Origin: Actinomadura sp. CNU-125
GTDB taxonomy: Bacteria > Actinomycetota > Actinomycetes > Streptosporangiales > Streptosporangiaceae
Assembly (NCBI RefSeq): GCF_001942465.1
Contig: NZ_MKJY01000555.1
Location: 1 to 64,000 of the forward strand
Length of the DNA stretch: 64,000 bases
Direction of reading: 5' to 3'
The notes beneath the pieces are model-generated. The model had not been told where the DNA came from, did no database searches, and worked only from the letters and a program-made list of their open reading frames with translations. Shown here piece after piece: positions 1-8,041 of the stretch. Each line of letters opens with the position of its first letter. Position 1 is the stretch's first letter. The position numbers and the translations under genes were made by a program.

Positions 1-974
1 GGCGGTGCCGCCGGGACGACCGGCCGCGCGACGACCGGCGGTGCGGGCTTCGGCTCCGGCAGCGGATCGTCGTTCGACACCAGGGCCATGGCCAGCGCGA
101 CCGTGCACGCGACGGCGGCGGCGCCGCCGAGCGCCTGCTGCCCCCGCTTCGGCAACCGCCCCAGCCAGCCGAACAGCCCGCCGAGGAGCCCGCCGCCCGA
201 CGCCAGGTACGCGGTCGCCGCCGCGCCCAGCACCAGCGGCCCGAGGATCTCCCGCAGCGCGCCGTTCAGTTCGGCGAGTTCGAGGTAGACCGCCTTGCAG
301 TCGGCGCAGCCGTCGAGGTGGCCGCGGACGCGCCGGGTGTCGCGGCGGGCGAGACCGTCCCGCACGTACGCGCCGAGCTTGTCCACCGCCGCACGGCACG
401 GGCCGCGGTCGGCGGGCAGCGCCGCCAGGTGCATCTGCAGGTACGCCTGCCGCAGCCCCTCGCGGGCCCGGTAGGCGAGCGCGGCGACACCGCCCGGGGT
501 GAGGCCGAGCAGCGGGGCGACCTCGGCGGGCCGCGCCCCCTCGATCTCGGTGTGCCACAGGACGGTCTGCCAGCGTTCGGGCAGCGAGTGGAACGCGCCG
601 AGCACCATCGACCGCTCCAGGTCGCGGATCGCCGGGTCCTCGAAGGGGGTGCCGCGGTCGAAGTCGTCGATCCGGTCCGTCGGTTGGACGCGGCGGTCGG
701 CGCGGTACCGGTCGTACACGGCGCGGCGCACGGCGGTGAGCAGGTACGGGCGGAACCCGGAGTCGGGGCCGCCGCCGCGCCGCATCAGGTCGAGGATCTT
801 CGCGAGCGCCTCCTGGACGGCGTCCTCGGCGACGTCCCCGTCGGCGAGGTGCCGGGCCAGGCCGCGCGCGGCGTGCACGTGCCGTTCGCAGAGCGTCCCG
901 TAGGCGTCGGTGTCGCCCGCGCGGACCCGCGAGATGAGCGCGGCGTCGCCCGCCTCTGGTTCCTGCTGCCGCAC
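1..974 (-). CDS. ECF sigma factor fused to zinc-finger anti-sigma and membrane segments (partial)
   Basis: Sigma-70 family factor that would direct RNA polymerase to its own regulon. It starts at a GTG at 974: a GAGGGGG ribosome site lies 6 bases upstream and an in-frame TGA closes the frame just before it. Region 2 spans about residues 14-85 (with the DAVQEALAKILD segment) and region 4 about 115-180 (LPERWQTVLW). A C-terminal extension carries H219-C223-C226 (HLDGCADC), the zinc-binding pattern of anti-sigma factors. Two hydrophobic stretches follow (about 247-270 and 281-299) and then a Pro/Ala-rich tail. The frame is open to the window edge, so the C-terminus is missing. The design suggests a sigma factor held at the membrane by its own anti-sigma domain; that role is inferred. 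Confidence 0.85.
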   Translation of the reverse strand, partial: MRQQEPEAGDAALISRVRAGDTDAYGTLCERHVHAARGLARHLADGDVAEDAVQEALAKILDLMRRGGGPDSGFRPYLLTAVRRAVYDRYRADRRVQPTDRIDDFDRGTPFEDPAIRDLERSMVLGAFHSLPERWQTVLWHTEIEGARPAEVAPLLGLTPGGVAALAYRAREGLRQAYLQMHLAALPADRGPCRAAVDKLGAYVRDGLARRDTRRVRGHLDGCADCKAVYLELAELNGALREILGPLVLGAAATAYLASGGGLLGGLFGWLGRLPKRGQQALGGAAAVACTVALAMALVSNDDPLPEPKPAPPVVARPVVPAAP

Positions 975-1007
975 ACCGCCCCCTCACGTCACGACCAATT
1001 TCCTAGC

Positions 1008-1150
1008 TCAGTTTGACCGCCTCGCCCCTTGAGGGGAGGCGAGTCCTACGGCTCGCGCCGCAGGTGTTTCTGCTTCTTGGCCGTCGGCGGTGGGGGTTTC
1101 CCCGGCCGTCTTACAGCGGCTCCACAGACATCGCCGGGGGACAGACGCCC
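1008..1150 (-). ncRNA. Candidate omega (guide) RNA and right end of the TnpB element
   Basis: In IS200/IS605-type elements the guide RNA of TnpB covers the 3' end of its gene and the right end of the element. Here the TnpB stop codon (1046-1048) is followed at once by an imperfect hairpin at 1019-1040: GCCT and CCCC pair with GGGG and AGGC around TTGA, with two bulged bases. The GTCAAACTGAGC context resembles IS605-family right ends. The guide would then be read from the flanking DNA just below about 1008. The RNA ends and the exact element boundary are inferred. Confidence 0.45.
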
Positions 1151-2251
1151 GGCTACGGCCCGACCGGCCGCAAGGATGTTCTTGGCCGCGTTGACGTCCC
1201 GGTCGTGGCGGGTGCGGCAGCCCGGGCACGTCCAGTGCCGGGCGGAAAGACTCAGCTTCTCCAGACGGTGCCCGCAGTGCGAGCACGTCTTGGAGGAGGG
1301 GAACCAGCGGTCGATCACGATCAAGGTCCGCCCGGCACGCTCGGCCTTGTATTCGAGCATGCGGCGGAACTCGCCCCACCCGCAGTCGGAGATCGCCCGC
1401 GCCAGGGCGCGGTTGCGGACCATGTTGGTGACGGCGAGGTCTTCGATCACGATCGTGTCGGCGTCGCGGACCAGGTTGGTGCTGGTGCGGTGCAGGAAAT
1501 CTTGGCGGGCGTCGCGGACCTTGCGATGGGTGCGGGCCACCTTGATCTTGGCTTTGCGGCGGTTGGCCGAGCCGGGCTGCTTGCGGGCCATGCGCCGCTG
1601 GTACCGGGCCAGATTCCGCTGCTTCTTCTCCAGGTGACGGGGGTTGGAGATGCGGGTCCCGTCGGAGGTCACCGCGAAATCCTTGATCCCCAGGTCGACC
1701 CCGATCGCATACCCGCTGGGGGGCACGGGGGCGGGGTCACCGGTATCAATGGCGAAGGTCAGATACCAGCGGCCGTCGGGTTCCCGCGCGACCACCACCA
1801 TCGTCGGGTCCAGCCCCGCCACGTCCACATCGTCGAACGACCACACGAACGCAAACGGCGCGGTGGTCTTGGCCAGCCACAGCTCGCCGTTCTTCATGCG
1901 GAACGCCGAACGGGTGAAGTGCGCGGACTGGCGGCCCGTGCGGCTCTTGAACCTCGGGTAGCGGGCTCGCCCGGCGAAGAAGTTGGTGAACGCGGTGTGC
2001 TGGTGCCGCAGCGCCTGCTGCAACGGCACGCTCGACACCTCCGACAAAAACGCCAGATCCTGCGTCTTCTTCCACTCCGTCAGCACCGCGTCGGTCTGCT
2101 TGTACGACGTGCGCTTGCCCTGGGCGTGATCGGCGCGGGCACGTTCGGCGAGGGTCTTGTTCCACACCAGCCGCACGCACCCGAACGTGCGGCCCAACAG
2201 GGCCGCCTGCTCAGGGTCCGGGTACGCCCGGCACCGATACGCCGTCCTCAC
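1046..2251 (-). CDS. tnpB: TnpB-type RNA-guided nuclease (OrfB_IS605 family)
   Basis: 401-residue TnpB, the RNA-guided endonuclease of IS200/IS605 elements and the ancestor type of Cas12. All expected RuvC-like acidic residues are visible: D186 in GVDLGIKDF, E270 in IVIEDL and D352 in RDVNAAKN. The zinc-binding pairs C323/C326 (CSHC) and C342/C345 (CPGC) lie between the last two. An N-terminal helix-turn-helix domain has the usual start (YRCRAYPDPEQ). It starts with GTG at 2251, inside a CTCAC/GTGAG hairpin at the left end. No TnpA transposase lies in the window, so this is a stand-alone IS1341-type copy. The gene is full length with no frameshift, so it may be active. Confidence 0.93.
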   Translation of the reverse strand: MRTAYRCRAYPDPEQAALLGRTFGCVRLVWNKTLAERARADHAQGKRTSYKQTDAVLTEWKKTQDLAFLSEVSSVPLQQALRHQHTAFTNFFAGRARYPRFKSRTGRQSAHFTRSAFRMKNGELWLAKTTAPFAFVWSFDDVDVAGLDPTMVVVAREPDGRWYLTFAIDTGDPAPVPPSGYAIGVDLGIKDFAVTSDGTRISNPRHLEKKQRNLARYQRRMARKQPGSANRRKAKIKVARTHRKVRDARQDFLHRTSTNLVRDADTIVIEDLAVTNMVRNRALARAISDCGWGEFRRMLEYKAERAGRTLIVIDRWFPSSKTCSHCGHRLEKLSLSARHWTCPGCRTRHDRDVNAAKNILAAGRAVAGRLSPGDVCGAAVRRPGKPPPPTAKKQKHLRREP

Positions 2252-2420
2252 GCTCAGTGAGTTTACATGTTCATGGCGTTGCCTTGCGGGTGTTCGGCAC
2301 TTCCCAGGAGACCGGAGCCGAGGGTGACGCTTTGGCGACCGGTTGTCGCTGTGTTCGGTGAGACCGCATTTTTTCTCGGTAGTCGCGTCATGGACGCGAC
2401 GCGGTGCCGTTGGATGATGC

Positions 2421-2450
2421 GCGGACGATGCCGGAGGGGGGATCGTCCGC
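2421..2450. terminator. Hairpin, second of a tandem pair behind the phosphatase gene
   Basis: GCGGACGAT (2421-2429) pairs perfectly with ATCGTCCGC (2442-2450) around a 12-base G-rich loop. It follows the stronger hairpin at 2459-2497 in the direction of minus-strand transcription, so the two could act as tandem terminators. Confidence 0.45.
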
Positions 2451-2458
2451 TACCGGGG

Positions 2459-2497
2459 GGTGTGCTCGCTCCGGCGAGGGGGCGGAGCGAGCACACC
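2459..2497 (-). terminator. Strong hairpin terminator of the PhoD-like gene
   Basis: A perfect 15-bp stem (2459-2473 with 2483-2497) closes a 9-base loop. It lies 28 bases beyond the stop codon of the minus-strand phosphatase gene. There is no T tract, as is common for actinobacterial terminators. Apart from these two hairpins and the TnpB left end I see nothing in 2252-2524. Confidence 0.7.
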
Positions 2498-2524
2498 ACA
2501 CCCCCGGGCACACCCCCGGCGGGC

Positions 2525-4144
2525 TCAGCCGGTGATGTCGGCCCGGCCCATCTCCACGAGCGTGCCCGCGTTGCGGGGCGACTCCCAGGTGACGTCGCAG
2601 TCGCGGCCCGCGAGCGTGACGGTGGCGATCGCGTTGTCGAACCAGGGCCCGTCGGTGACGCGCCACTTCAGCGGCGGCGGGGGCACCTTCGCGAGCTTGC
2701 CGAGCCACCGGAACGGCGTCGCGGTCTCCCAGGTGCAGGCGATGCGCTGCGCGATGCGGAGCTTGCCGTCCAGCGGGTTGCGGAACGGGGAGCAGACGAT
2801 CTGCGCGATCTTCGTCTCGATGTCCGGGGCGTTGACCCGCGCCAGGTACGAGAAGTGCACGTCGCCGGACAGGAACGTGATGGTCGCGGGGACGGCCCCG
2901 CGCGCGCCGCTGCCGATCTCCAGGACGTGCGAGGCGACCTCCCGGAACGAGCGGTCGAACGCCGCCCAGTGTTCGAGGTCGACGGCCTGCCGCATCTTCT
3001 CGCCGAGCGCGGCGCCGGGCCGTCCCCACGCGCCCTCGGAGATGGCCTCGTTCCAGTTCTCGGCGTCGTGGATGGCGCGGGGCAGCAGGAACGGCAGGGA
3101 GCTGGCGATGACCAGGTGGTCGACGTCGCCCTGGCACTGCTCGTCCAGCCAGGCGAACTCGCGGTCGTCGAGCATGCCGCGGCGGTCGGGCGTCAGGAGG
3201 CGGGAGCAGCGGCTGTCGACGACGATGAACCGGACGCCGCCGAAGTCGTGCGCGTAGCTCCACCGCATGCTCTCGGGTTCGCGGTCGGCGCGCTCGGTGA
3301 ACGCGTCCAGGACGTCGGCGGCGTCGCCGGTCGCGTCGGACGCCTCGCGCACGGACTTGAAGATCGGGTCGTTCGCGCGTTCCTCCGGCGACATGTTGCC
3401 CAGGTGCTGGTACACCCAGTACGACCCGATCCCGCCGGTGATGCGGGCGCGCCACCAGGGCTGGGCCCACATCTCTTCCCGCCACGCGTAGGAGGTGTTC
3501 CAGTCGTCGCGGATGTCGTGGTCGTCGAAGACGGTGAAGATGGGGACGGTGGACAGCAGCCACCGCACCTCCGCGTCGTCGCGCCAGGCGAGTTCGTAGA
3601 GGCGGGTGTACTCCTCGTAGTCGGCGACCTCGCCGACCGGCGGTTCCTCGCCGCGGCGTGCGCGGATGTAGTCGAGCATCTCCTCGCCTAGCTCGTCGGC
3701 GTACACCTGGTCGCCGACCATGAGCAGGACGTCCGGCCACTCCACGGTGTCGCCGAAGGTGCGCAGGCGGGCGGCGAACGCGGTGAGGGCGTCGTGCCCG
3801 AACCGCTCGACGGTGCCGGGCGAGCGGCGGCAGGAGCCGAACGCGACGCGCAGCGGGGCGCCGCCGTCCGGGAGCGTCCGGATCTGGCTCGGGGGCTGCT
3901 CCGGGTCGAGCGGCCAGACGGTCTCGCCGTCCGCGATGACCTCGTAGGGGACGCGGGCGCCCGCGGGGAGCCCGTCGATGTCCACGACGGCGTAGTGGCG
4001 CCGGTGGACGGTGAAGGTGCGGGCCGTCGCGTCCAGGCCCGCGCCCACGACGCGGACCTCGCAGGGGCGGTCGGTCTCCACGAAGATCGTCGCCGTGTGG
4101 GAGCTCACGTGCCGGAGGTGGGGGCCGAGTACCAAAGCGGTCAT
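2525..4144 (-). CDS. PhoD-like metallophosphatase (alkaline phosphatase D family)
   Basis: 539-residue protein of the PhoD-like phosphatase family, metal-dependent phosphomono- or diesterases. Family motifs appear in order: an N-terminal beta domain, AFGSCRR (about 115), LLMVGDQVYADE (about 155), FDDHDIRDDWN (about 220), a central VDSRCSRLL segment and the late FLSGDVHFSYLAR, which contributes metal-binding His/Asp. No Tat or Sec signal is visible at the N-terminus (MTALVLGPHLRHVSS), so a cytoplasmic location is likely, unlike secreted PhoD. The SDR gene lies 74 bases upstream on the same strand, so the two may be co-transcribed. The substrate is unknown. Confidence 0.85.
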   Translation of the reverse strand: MTALVLGPHLRHVSSHTATIFVETDRPCEVRVVGAGLDATARTFTVHRRHYAVVDIDGLPAGARVPYEVIADGETVWPLDPEQPPSQIRTLPDGGAPLRVAFGSCRRSPGTVERFGHDALTAFAARLRTFGDTVEWPDVLLMVGDQVYADELGEEMLDYIRARRGEEPPVGEVADYEEYTRLYELAWRDDAEVRWLLSTVPIFTVFDDHDIRDDWNTSYAWREEMWAQPWWRARITGGIGSYWVYQHLGNMSPEERANDPIFKSVREASDATGDAADVLDAFTERADREPESMRWSYAHDFGGVRFIVVDSRCSRLLTPDRRGMLDDREFAWLDEQCQGDVDHLVIASSLPFLLPRAIHDAENWNEAISEGAWGRPGAALGEKMRQAVDLEHWAAFDRSFREVASHVLEIGSGARGAVPATITFLSGDVHFSYLARVNAPDIETKIAQIVCSPFRNPLDGKLRIAQRIACTWETATPFRWLGKLAKVPPPPLKWRVTDGPWFDNAIATVTLAGRDCDVTWESPRNAGTLVEMGRADITG

Positions 4145-4218
4145 ACCTGCTCTTTACCGGGCCGGAGGCGCCGCGTCCACTGGAACGGCGTCCCCCGGTG
4201 CAACATCACGCCTGGCCG

Positions 4219-5208
4219 TCAGCTTTCGAGGAGCCGCGTCTCCTTCTCGCGCGGCAGTCCCGGTGACGGACGGTCTGGGCGCTGCGGCGCGCGGCCGCCG
4301 ATCGTTCGCAGCCACGCCCACGTGTCCGCGACCGTCTCGTCCACGGGACGGCAGCGCAGGCCGGTGGCCAGGGCCCGGTCCACGTTCACGCGGTACAGGG
4401 AGTCGTAGAGCTCGCCGGGCGGTAGCCAGGCGGGGAGTTCGGTCCACGGTTCGATGCCCGTGTCCAGGATTCGCTCTGGGTCGGTCCAGACGAGTTGTGC
4501 GTCGGCACCCGTCACCCGGATGCAGGCTTCGAGAAGTTCGCGCATCGTCGTTCGGGCTGGGGCGCTCGTCACGTTGTACGGGCCGGACAGCGGTTTCTCG
4601 ATCGCGTCCAACGTCCAGGCGGCGAGGTCCCGGGAGTCGATGAACTGCAGTCCGAGGTCGCGGGGTCCGGGTGCGAGGACACGGCCGCCTTCGGCGATCC
4701 GTGTCAGCCACCACGGCAGCCGGCCGACGTTCTCGTACGGTCCGAGGATCAGCCCCGCGCGCACCAGGAGGGTCCGGTCGGGGCCGAACTCCGCGGCCGC
4801 GGCGAGTTCCCCGCCGTGTTTCGCCTTCGCGTAGTCGTCGCCGCGGTCGTCGTCCGGGGAGCCCTGCACGACGGGGGCGTCCTCGGTGGTGCCGGGCGGC
4901 GAGGGGAGCGGGTAGACGGAGCAGCTCGACACGTAGCCGAACCGGTCGGCGCGTCCGGCGAGGGCGCGGGCGGCGTCGCGTACGGCGGACGGCGCCCACG
5001 ACCAGGTGTCGACGACCGCGTCCCACGCGCCGCCGCCGAGGGCGCGGAGGCCGTCCGGCGCCGTCCGGTCGCCGTGCAGGACCGTCGCTCCGGGCGGGGG
5101 TTCGTTCCGGCCCCGGTTGAGGACGGTCACGTCCCAGCCGCGCGTGAGGGCGTCGTCGACGAGGGCGCGGCCCAGGAACTCGGATCCTCCGAGTATCAGC
5201 AATCGCAT
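4219..5208 (-). CDS. NAD(P)-dependent epimerase/dehydratase (extended SDR)
   Basis: 329-residue extended short-chain dehydrogenase. The N-terminal nucleotide-binding motif is LILGGSEFLG, followed by VLNRGR and a VSSCSVY strand. The catalytic Tyr/Lys pair is in YAKAK (about residues 146-150), followed by LVRAGLILGP. This build is typical of NAD-dependent epimerase/dehydratases acting on nucleotide sugars or isoflavone-like substrates; the substrate cannot be told. The start codon lies only 10-33 bases from a repeat of TGTACG/CGTACA boxes, so a repressor probably controls it tightly. The PhoD-like gene follows. Confidence 0.82.
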   Translation of the reverse strand: MRLLILGGSEFLGRALVDDALTRGWDVTVLNRGRNEPPPGATVLHGDRTAPDGLRALGGGAWDAVVDTWSWAPSAVRDAARALAGRADRFGYVSSCSVYPLPSPPGTTEDAPVVQGSPDDDRGDDYAKAKHGGELAAAAEFGPDRTLLVRAGLILGPYENVGRLPWWLTRIAEGGRVLAPGPRDLGLQFIDSRDLAAWTLDAIEKPLSGPYNVTSAPARTTMRELLEACIRVTGADAQLVWTDPERILDTGIEPWTELPAWLPPGELYDSLYRVNVDRALATGLRCRPVDETVADTWAWLRTIGGRAPQRPDRPSPGLPREKETRLLES

Positions 5209-5217
5209 GAGGTCAAC

Positions 5218-5241
5218 TGTACGCTCTGTACGTTTCGTACA
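5218..5241. promoter_or_regulatory. TGTACG/CGTACA operator before the SDR gene
   Basis: Three six-base boxes are packed together: TGTACG at 5218-5223, TGTACG at 5227-5232 and the inverted CGTACA at 5236-5241. The inner pair makes a palindrome with a TTT spacer. This resembles TetR-family operators. It lies between the SDR start (5208) and the divergent SMI1 gene (5307). The cognate regulator is not in the window. Confidence 0.5.
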
Positions 5242-5306
5242 TAACCCCCGGATCCGCTCCGCCGAGCACCGGTCAGGACGGTCCGGGGACCGGTAGGTTC
5301 GCGCCC

Positions 5307-5975
5307 GTGACCGGTTTCGACATCGTCCGCGACCTCCCCGCCGCCCTCCGCGACCGCGAGGCCGCGTGGACGTACGTCCGGGGCTTCGCCGCGCACTGGG
5401 GCGTCCCGCTGCGCCCCGGCGACGGCACCCCCGGCGCCGAACTGGACGCCGCCGAGGAACGCCTCGGCGTCCGGCTGCCCGCCGCGTTCCGGGAGGCCTA
5501 CGCCCTCTTCGGCCGCCGCCCCGACCTGCACACCAACCTGCACGGGCTGCTCGCCCCGGACGACTTCCACCTGCACGCGGGCGGGGTCGTGTTCCGCGAG
5601 GAGAACCAGGGCGTCGCGACCTGGGGCCTCCTCGTGACGGAACTGGACGCGCCCGACCCGCCCGTCCGCATCAGCACCGACGACGGCCCGTGGGAGCCGT
5701 GGCTCGACGCGTTCTCCACCGCCGCGCTGGAGATCGTCCTGTCGGAGGCGACGCAGGCCGGGGAGCACTGCGACCACCGCGACCTCGGCGACGGCGACGA
5801 CCTCGACCGGGACTTCGCCCCGCTGCCGTTCCCCGCCTACGGGCAGCGGTTCTACGCCGGGCCGGGCGTGCTGCTGTGCGACGGCGGCGGCGACTGGCTC
5901 TCCGTCCGCGCCCGCGACGCGGGCACCCTCGACCGCTTCCGCGAGGCCCACCCAGGCCCCTGGCTCTACAGCTGA
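5307..5975 (+). CDS. SMI1/KNR4 (SUKH) family protein
   Basis: 222-residue protein with the SUKH-type pattern: an N-terminal helix, then LDAAEERLGVRLPAAFREAYALFG (residues about 49-72), where family members read E..LG..LP..y...L...NG. Later comes the HLHAGGVVFREENQGVATWGL strand pair. SUKH proteins often act as immunity proteins against secreted toxins or as scaffold proteins. No toxin gene is adjacent, so the role stays open. It starts at a GTG at 5307 without a strong ribosome site. Its stop overlaps by ten bases with the stop of the convergent DUF4303-WD40 gene. Confidence 0.75.
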   Translation: MTGFDIVRDLPAALRDREAAWTYVRGFAAHWGVPLRPGDGTPGAELDAAEERLGVRLPAAFREAYALFGRRPDLHTNLHGLLAPDDFHLHAGGVVFREENQGVATWGLLVTELDAPDPPVRISTDDGPWEPWLDAFSTAALEIVLSEATQAGEHCDHRDLGDGDDLDRDFAPLPFPAYGQRFYAGPGVLLCDGGGDWLSVRARDAGTLDRFREAHPGPWLYS

Positions 5976-7432
5976 AACACGTGGACGGGCGGGCCGGAGT
6001 CGACGTCGCGTCCGGCCGCCGCCAGCCGCGCGTCGTCGAGCCACACGACCGCGTTCATCGACTCCTGCGGACCGCCCAGCCGCCGCACGTGCCGTCCGGT
6101 GCCTACCTCCCACACGTGGACGTCGCCGCTCTCGTGCGCCGTCGCCAGGACCGTTCCATTCGGGGAGAAGGCCAGGTCGGAGGGCTCGCCGGTATCCGCC
6201 GGAAACGCGAGCGCCCGGCCCTGCGCGAAGGCCCGGCCGTCCCGGTGCCACAGGCGGGCCGACTCCGGGTCGCCGACCGCGAGGAGGCCCCCGTCGGCCG
6301 ACCACGCCACGCAGTGCCGCACCGCCGGGCCCGTCCGGACGAGTTCCGCCACCACCGATCCGTCCGCCGCGTCCAGCACCGCGACGCCCTTCGCGGCGCC
6401 GTCCCCGACGATCGCCAGCAGCGTCCCGTCCGCGCCGAACCGCACCGCCGACGCCGGACGCTCCAGCCGCCACCGCTCGCGCCCCGCCTCGAACGCCCGG
6501 ACGGTCTCGCCCGCGGCCGCCGTGACGGCGCCGTCCGGCGACACCGCGACGTCCCACGCGTCGTCGAAGTCCGCCGCGCGGCACACCCCGCCGGGCAGCG
6601 AGACGCGCACCGGGGTGCCGCCGTCGCGCAGGACGAGCGTCCGCGCGTCCGCCGAGATCGCCGCCCGCCAGTAGCTCGCGTAGTGCCGCGCGGCCAGGAC
6701 CTCCCGGCCGTCCGCCGCGTCCCACGCGAACACCTCGCCGCCGGACCCGCACGCCACGAGCAGCCCCGCGTCCGCCGCGAACGCGAGCGCCGTGACCTGG
6801 TAGGTCCCCATCGAGCCGAACGTCGTGGCGCCCTCGGACGGTTCGCGCACGATCAGCTCGCGGGCCAGCCGCGCGACCGCCGCCGGCGGGTTCAGCCGCC
6901 GCGCGTTCGCCAGCCGGCTCCGGTCGCTCTGGTCGCCCTGGAGCACCGTGACGATCACCCGGTCGCGGTCGTCCCCGCGCCCGAAGAACCCCTCGCGGTC
7001 CAGCCTGGCCAGCGCGCGGAAGCACGCCTCCAGGCGCGCTTCCGCCTCGTCCTCGACGTCGTCCTCGGCGGCCCGGCTGTCCAGCAGTTCCTCCACGGCG
7101 CCGAAGTGGTGCTCGCCGAGCAGGTGGTGCGGCGAGTCCGCCGGGCTCCACCGCAGCCCGTCGGCCTGCGCGTCGACCATGCCGCCGAACTCGGCCGTGT
7201 ACACGCGCGCCACCGCCCGCAGCCCCTCCTCCGACGCGCACGTCGGCAGGATGTACTCCAGCAGCGGGCCCGTGAACAGCCCGTAGCAGTAGAACGTCTC
7301 GCCGGGGTGGGCGTCCCGGGCCTGGGCGAACGCCGCGCGCGCCGCGTCGACCAGCCGCGCCGCCAGCTCCTCGATCGTCTCCTCGCGGCCCCGGTCCGTG
7401 CCGACCGGACCGCCGCCGCCTCCGAACCTCAC
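5966..7432 (-). CDS. DUF4303 domain protein with C-terminal WD40-like propeller
   Basis: About 488 residues from the GTG at 7432; the frame is open further up to 7573 but that stretch is low-complexity. The N-terminal part (EELAARLVDAARAAFAQA, then HPGETFYCYGLF) matches the DUF4303 pattern. After about residue 210 come repeated blades of the form GLLVACGSGGEVFAWDAADG, DAWDVAVSPDGAV, HCVAWSADGGLLAVGD and DLAFSPNGTVLATAHESGDVHVWE, a beta-propeller for protein binding. DUF4303 is, like SUKH, often near immunity-type genes, and here it converges on a SUKH gene. No enzyme motif is visible. The start is uncertain. Confidence 0.75.
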   Translation of the reverse strand: MRFGGGGGPVGTDRGREETIEELAARLVDAARAAFAQARDAHPGETFYCYGLFTGPLLEYILPTCASEEGLRAVARVYTAEFGGMVDAQADGLRWSPADSPHHLLGEHHFGAVEELLDSRAAEDDVEDEAEARLEACFRALARLDREGFFGRGDDRDRVIVTVLQGDQSDRSRLANARRLNPPAAVARLARELIVREPSEGATTFGSMGTYQVTALAFAADAGLLVACGSGGEVFAWDAADGREVLAARHYASYWRAAISADARTLVLRDGGTPVRVSLPGGVCRAADFDDAWDVAVSPDGAVTAAAGETVRAFEAGRERWRLERPASAVRFGADGTLLAIVGDGAAKGVAVLDAADGSVVAELVRTGPAVRHCVAWSADGGLLAVGDPESARLWHRDGRAFAQGRALAFPADTGEPSDLAFSPNGTVLATAHESGDVHVWEVGTGRHVRRLGGPQESMNAVVWLDDARLAAAGRDVDSGPPVHVFQL

Positions 7433-7604
7433 CGGGCGTCCCGGGCCGAACCGTGCACGTCCCTCGGAATTCTCACCCGAACCCCCTTGCCGCCGCCGCG
7501 TCGACACTTGATTACCACCATCCGCCGACGGGACGGGCGCGGCCGCGCGCATCGGCCGCCGTCCCGTCCGCATCCGGCCGCGGCGGTCCGGGGGGTGCCT
7601 GCCG

Positions 7605-7997
7605 TCAGGCGGGGCCGAGGAGGTCCCATCGGTTGCCCGCGATGTCGAGGAACACCGCCACGCGCCCGTACGGTTCGGTACGCGGCGCGGTCACGAACTC
7701 GACGCCCGCGCCCGCGAGCCGCGCGTGCTCGGCCTCGAAGTCGGCCACGCGCAGGAAGAACCCGACGCGTCCGGCGACCTGGTCGCCGACGGCGGCCGCC
7801 TGCCGGTCGCCGTCCGCCCGGGCGAGCAGGATCCCGGTCCCGCCCCCGGGCGGACGGACGACGACCCACCGCTTCGGCCGCCCGTCGTTCGTCCGCGCGG
7901 GCGAGTCCTCGGCGAGTTCGAAGCCGAGGACGCCGGTGAAGAACCCGATCGCCCGGTCGTAGTCGTCGACGACGATCGTCACCAGCTCGATGTGCAT
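7605..7997 (-). CDS. VOC (glyoxalase/bleomycin-resistance fold) protein
   Basis: 130-residue single-domain vicinal-oxygen-chelate protein. It has the two beta-alpha-beta-beta-beta units: MHIELVTIVVDDYDRAIGFF at the start and VGFFLRVADFEAEHARLAGAGVEF in the second half, ending with FLDIAGNRWDLLGP. Metal-ligand positions are partly kept: H2 early and D near the end of FLDIAGN in place of the usual Glu region. Members range from glyoxalases to antibiotic-binding proteins and this one cannot be assigned. It is transcribed alone. Confidence 0.82.
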   Translation of the reverse strand: MHIELVTIVVDDYDRAIGFFTGVLGFELAEDSPARTNDGRPKRWVVVRPPGGGTGILLARADGDRQAAAVGDQVAGRVGFFLRVADFEAEHARLAGAGVEFVTAPRTEPYGRVAVFLDIAGNRWDLLGPA

Positions 7998-8041
7998 GCG
8001 GCGCCGCCCCCCGTTCCGGAGGGCGACACGCTACACGCGGG

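Larger units (their letters stand above)
1008..2275 (-). mobile_element. Stand-alone IS605/IS1341-type element carrying tnpB
   Basis: The element is defined by the intact tnpB gene, the right-end hairpin (1019-1040) and a left-end segment containing the CTCAC...GTGAG hairpin (about 2249-2263). CTGAGC occurs at both ends. Such elements do not make target duplications, so the borders are approximate. The right end falls about 34 bases upstream of the start codon of the ECF sigma gene, so the insertion has probably changed that gene's promoter. Confidence 0.6.

Noticed and set aside
2263..2511. Minus-strand frame of 82 codons between tnpB and the phosphatase gene
   Set aside because: It covers both terminator hairpins and the left end of the element and has no domain or ribosome site.
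5196..7241. Long minus-strand frame overlapping the SDR start, SMI1 and WD40 genes
   Set aside because: Low-complexity Arg/Gly/Ala protein without motifs; the overlapping genes in other frames have clear domains.
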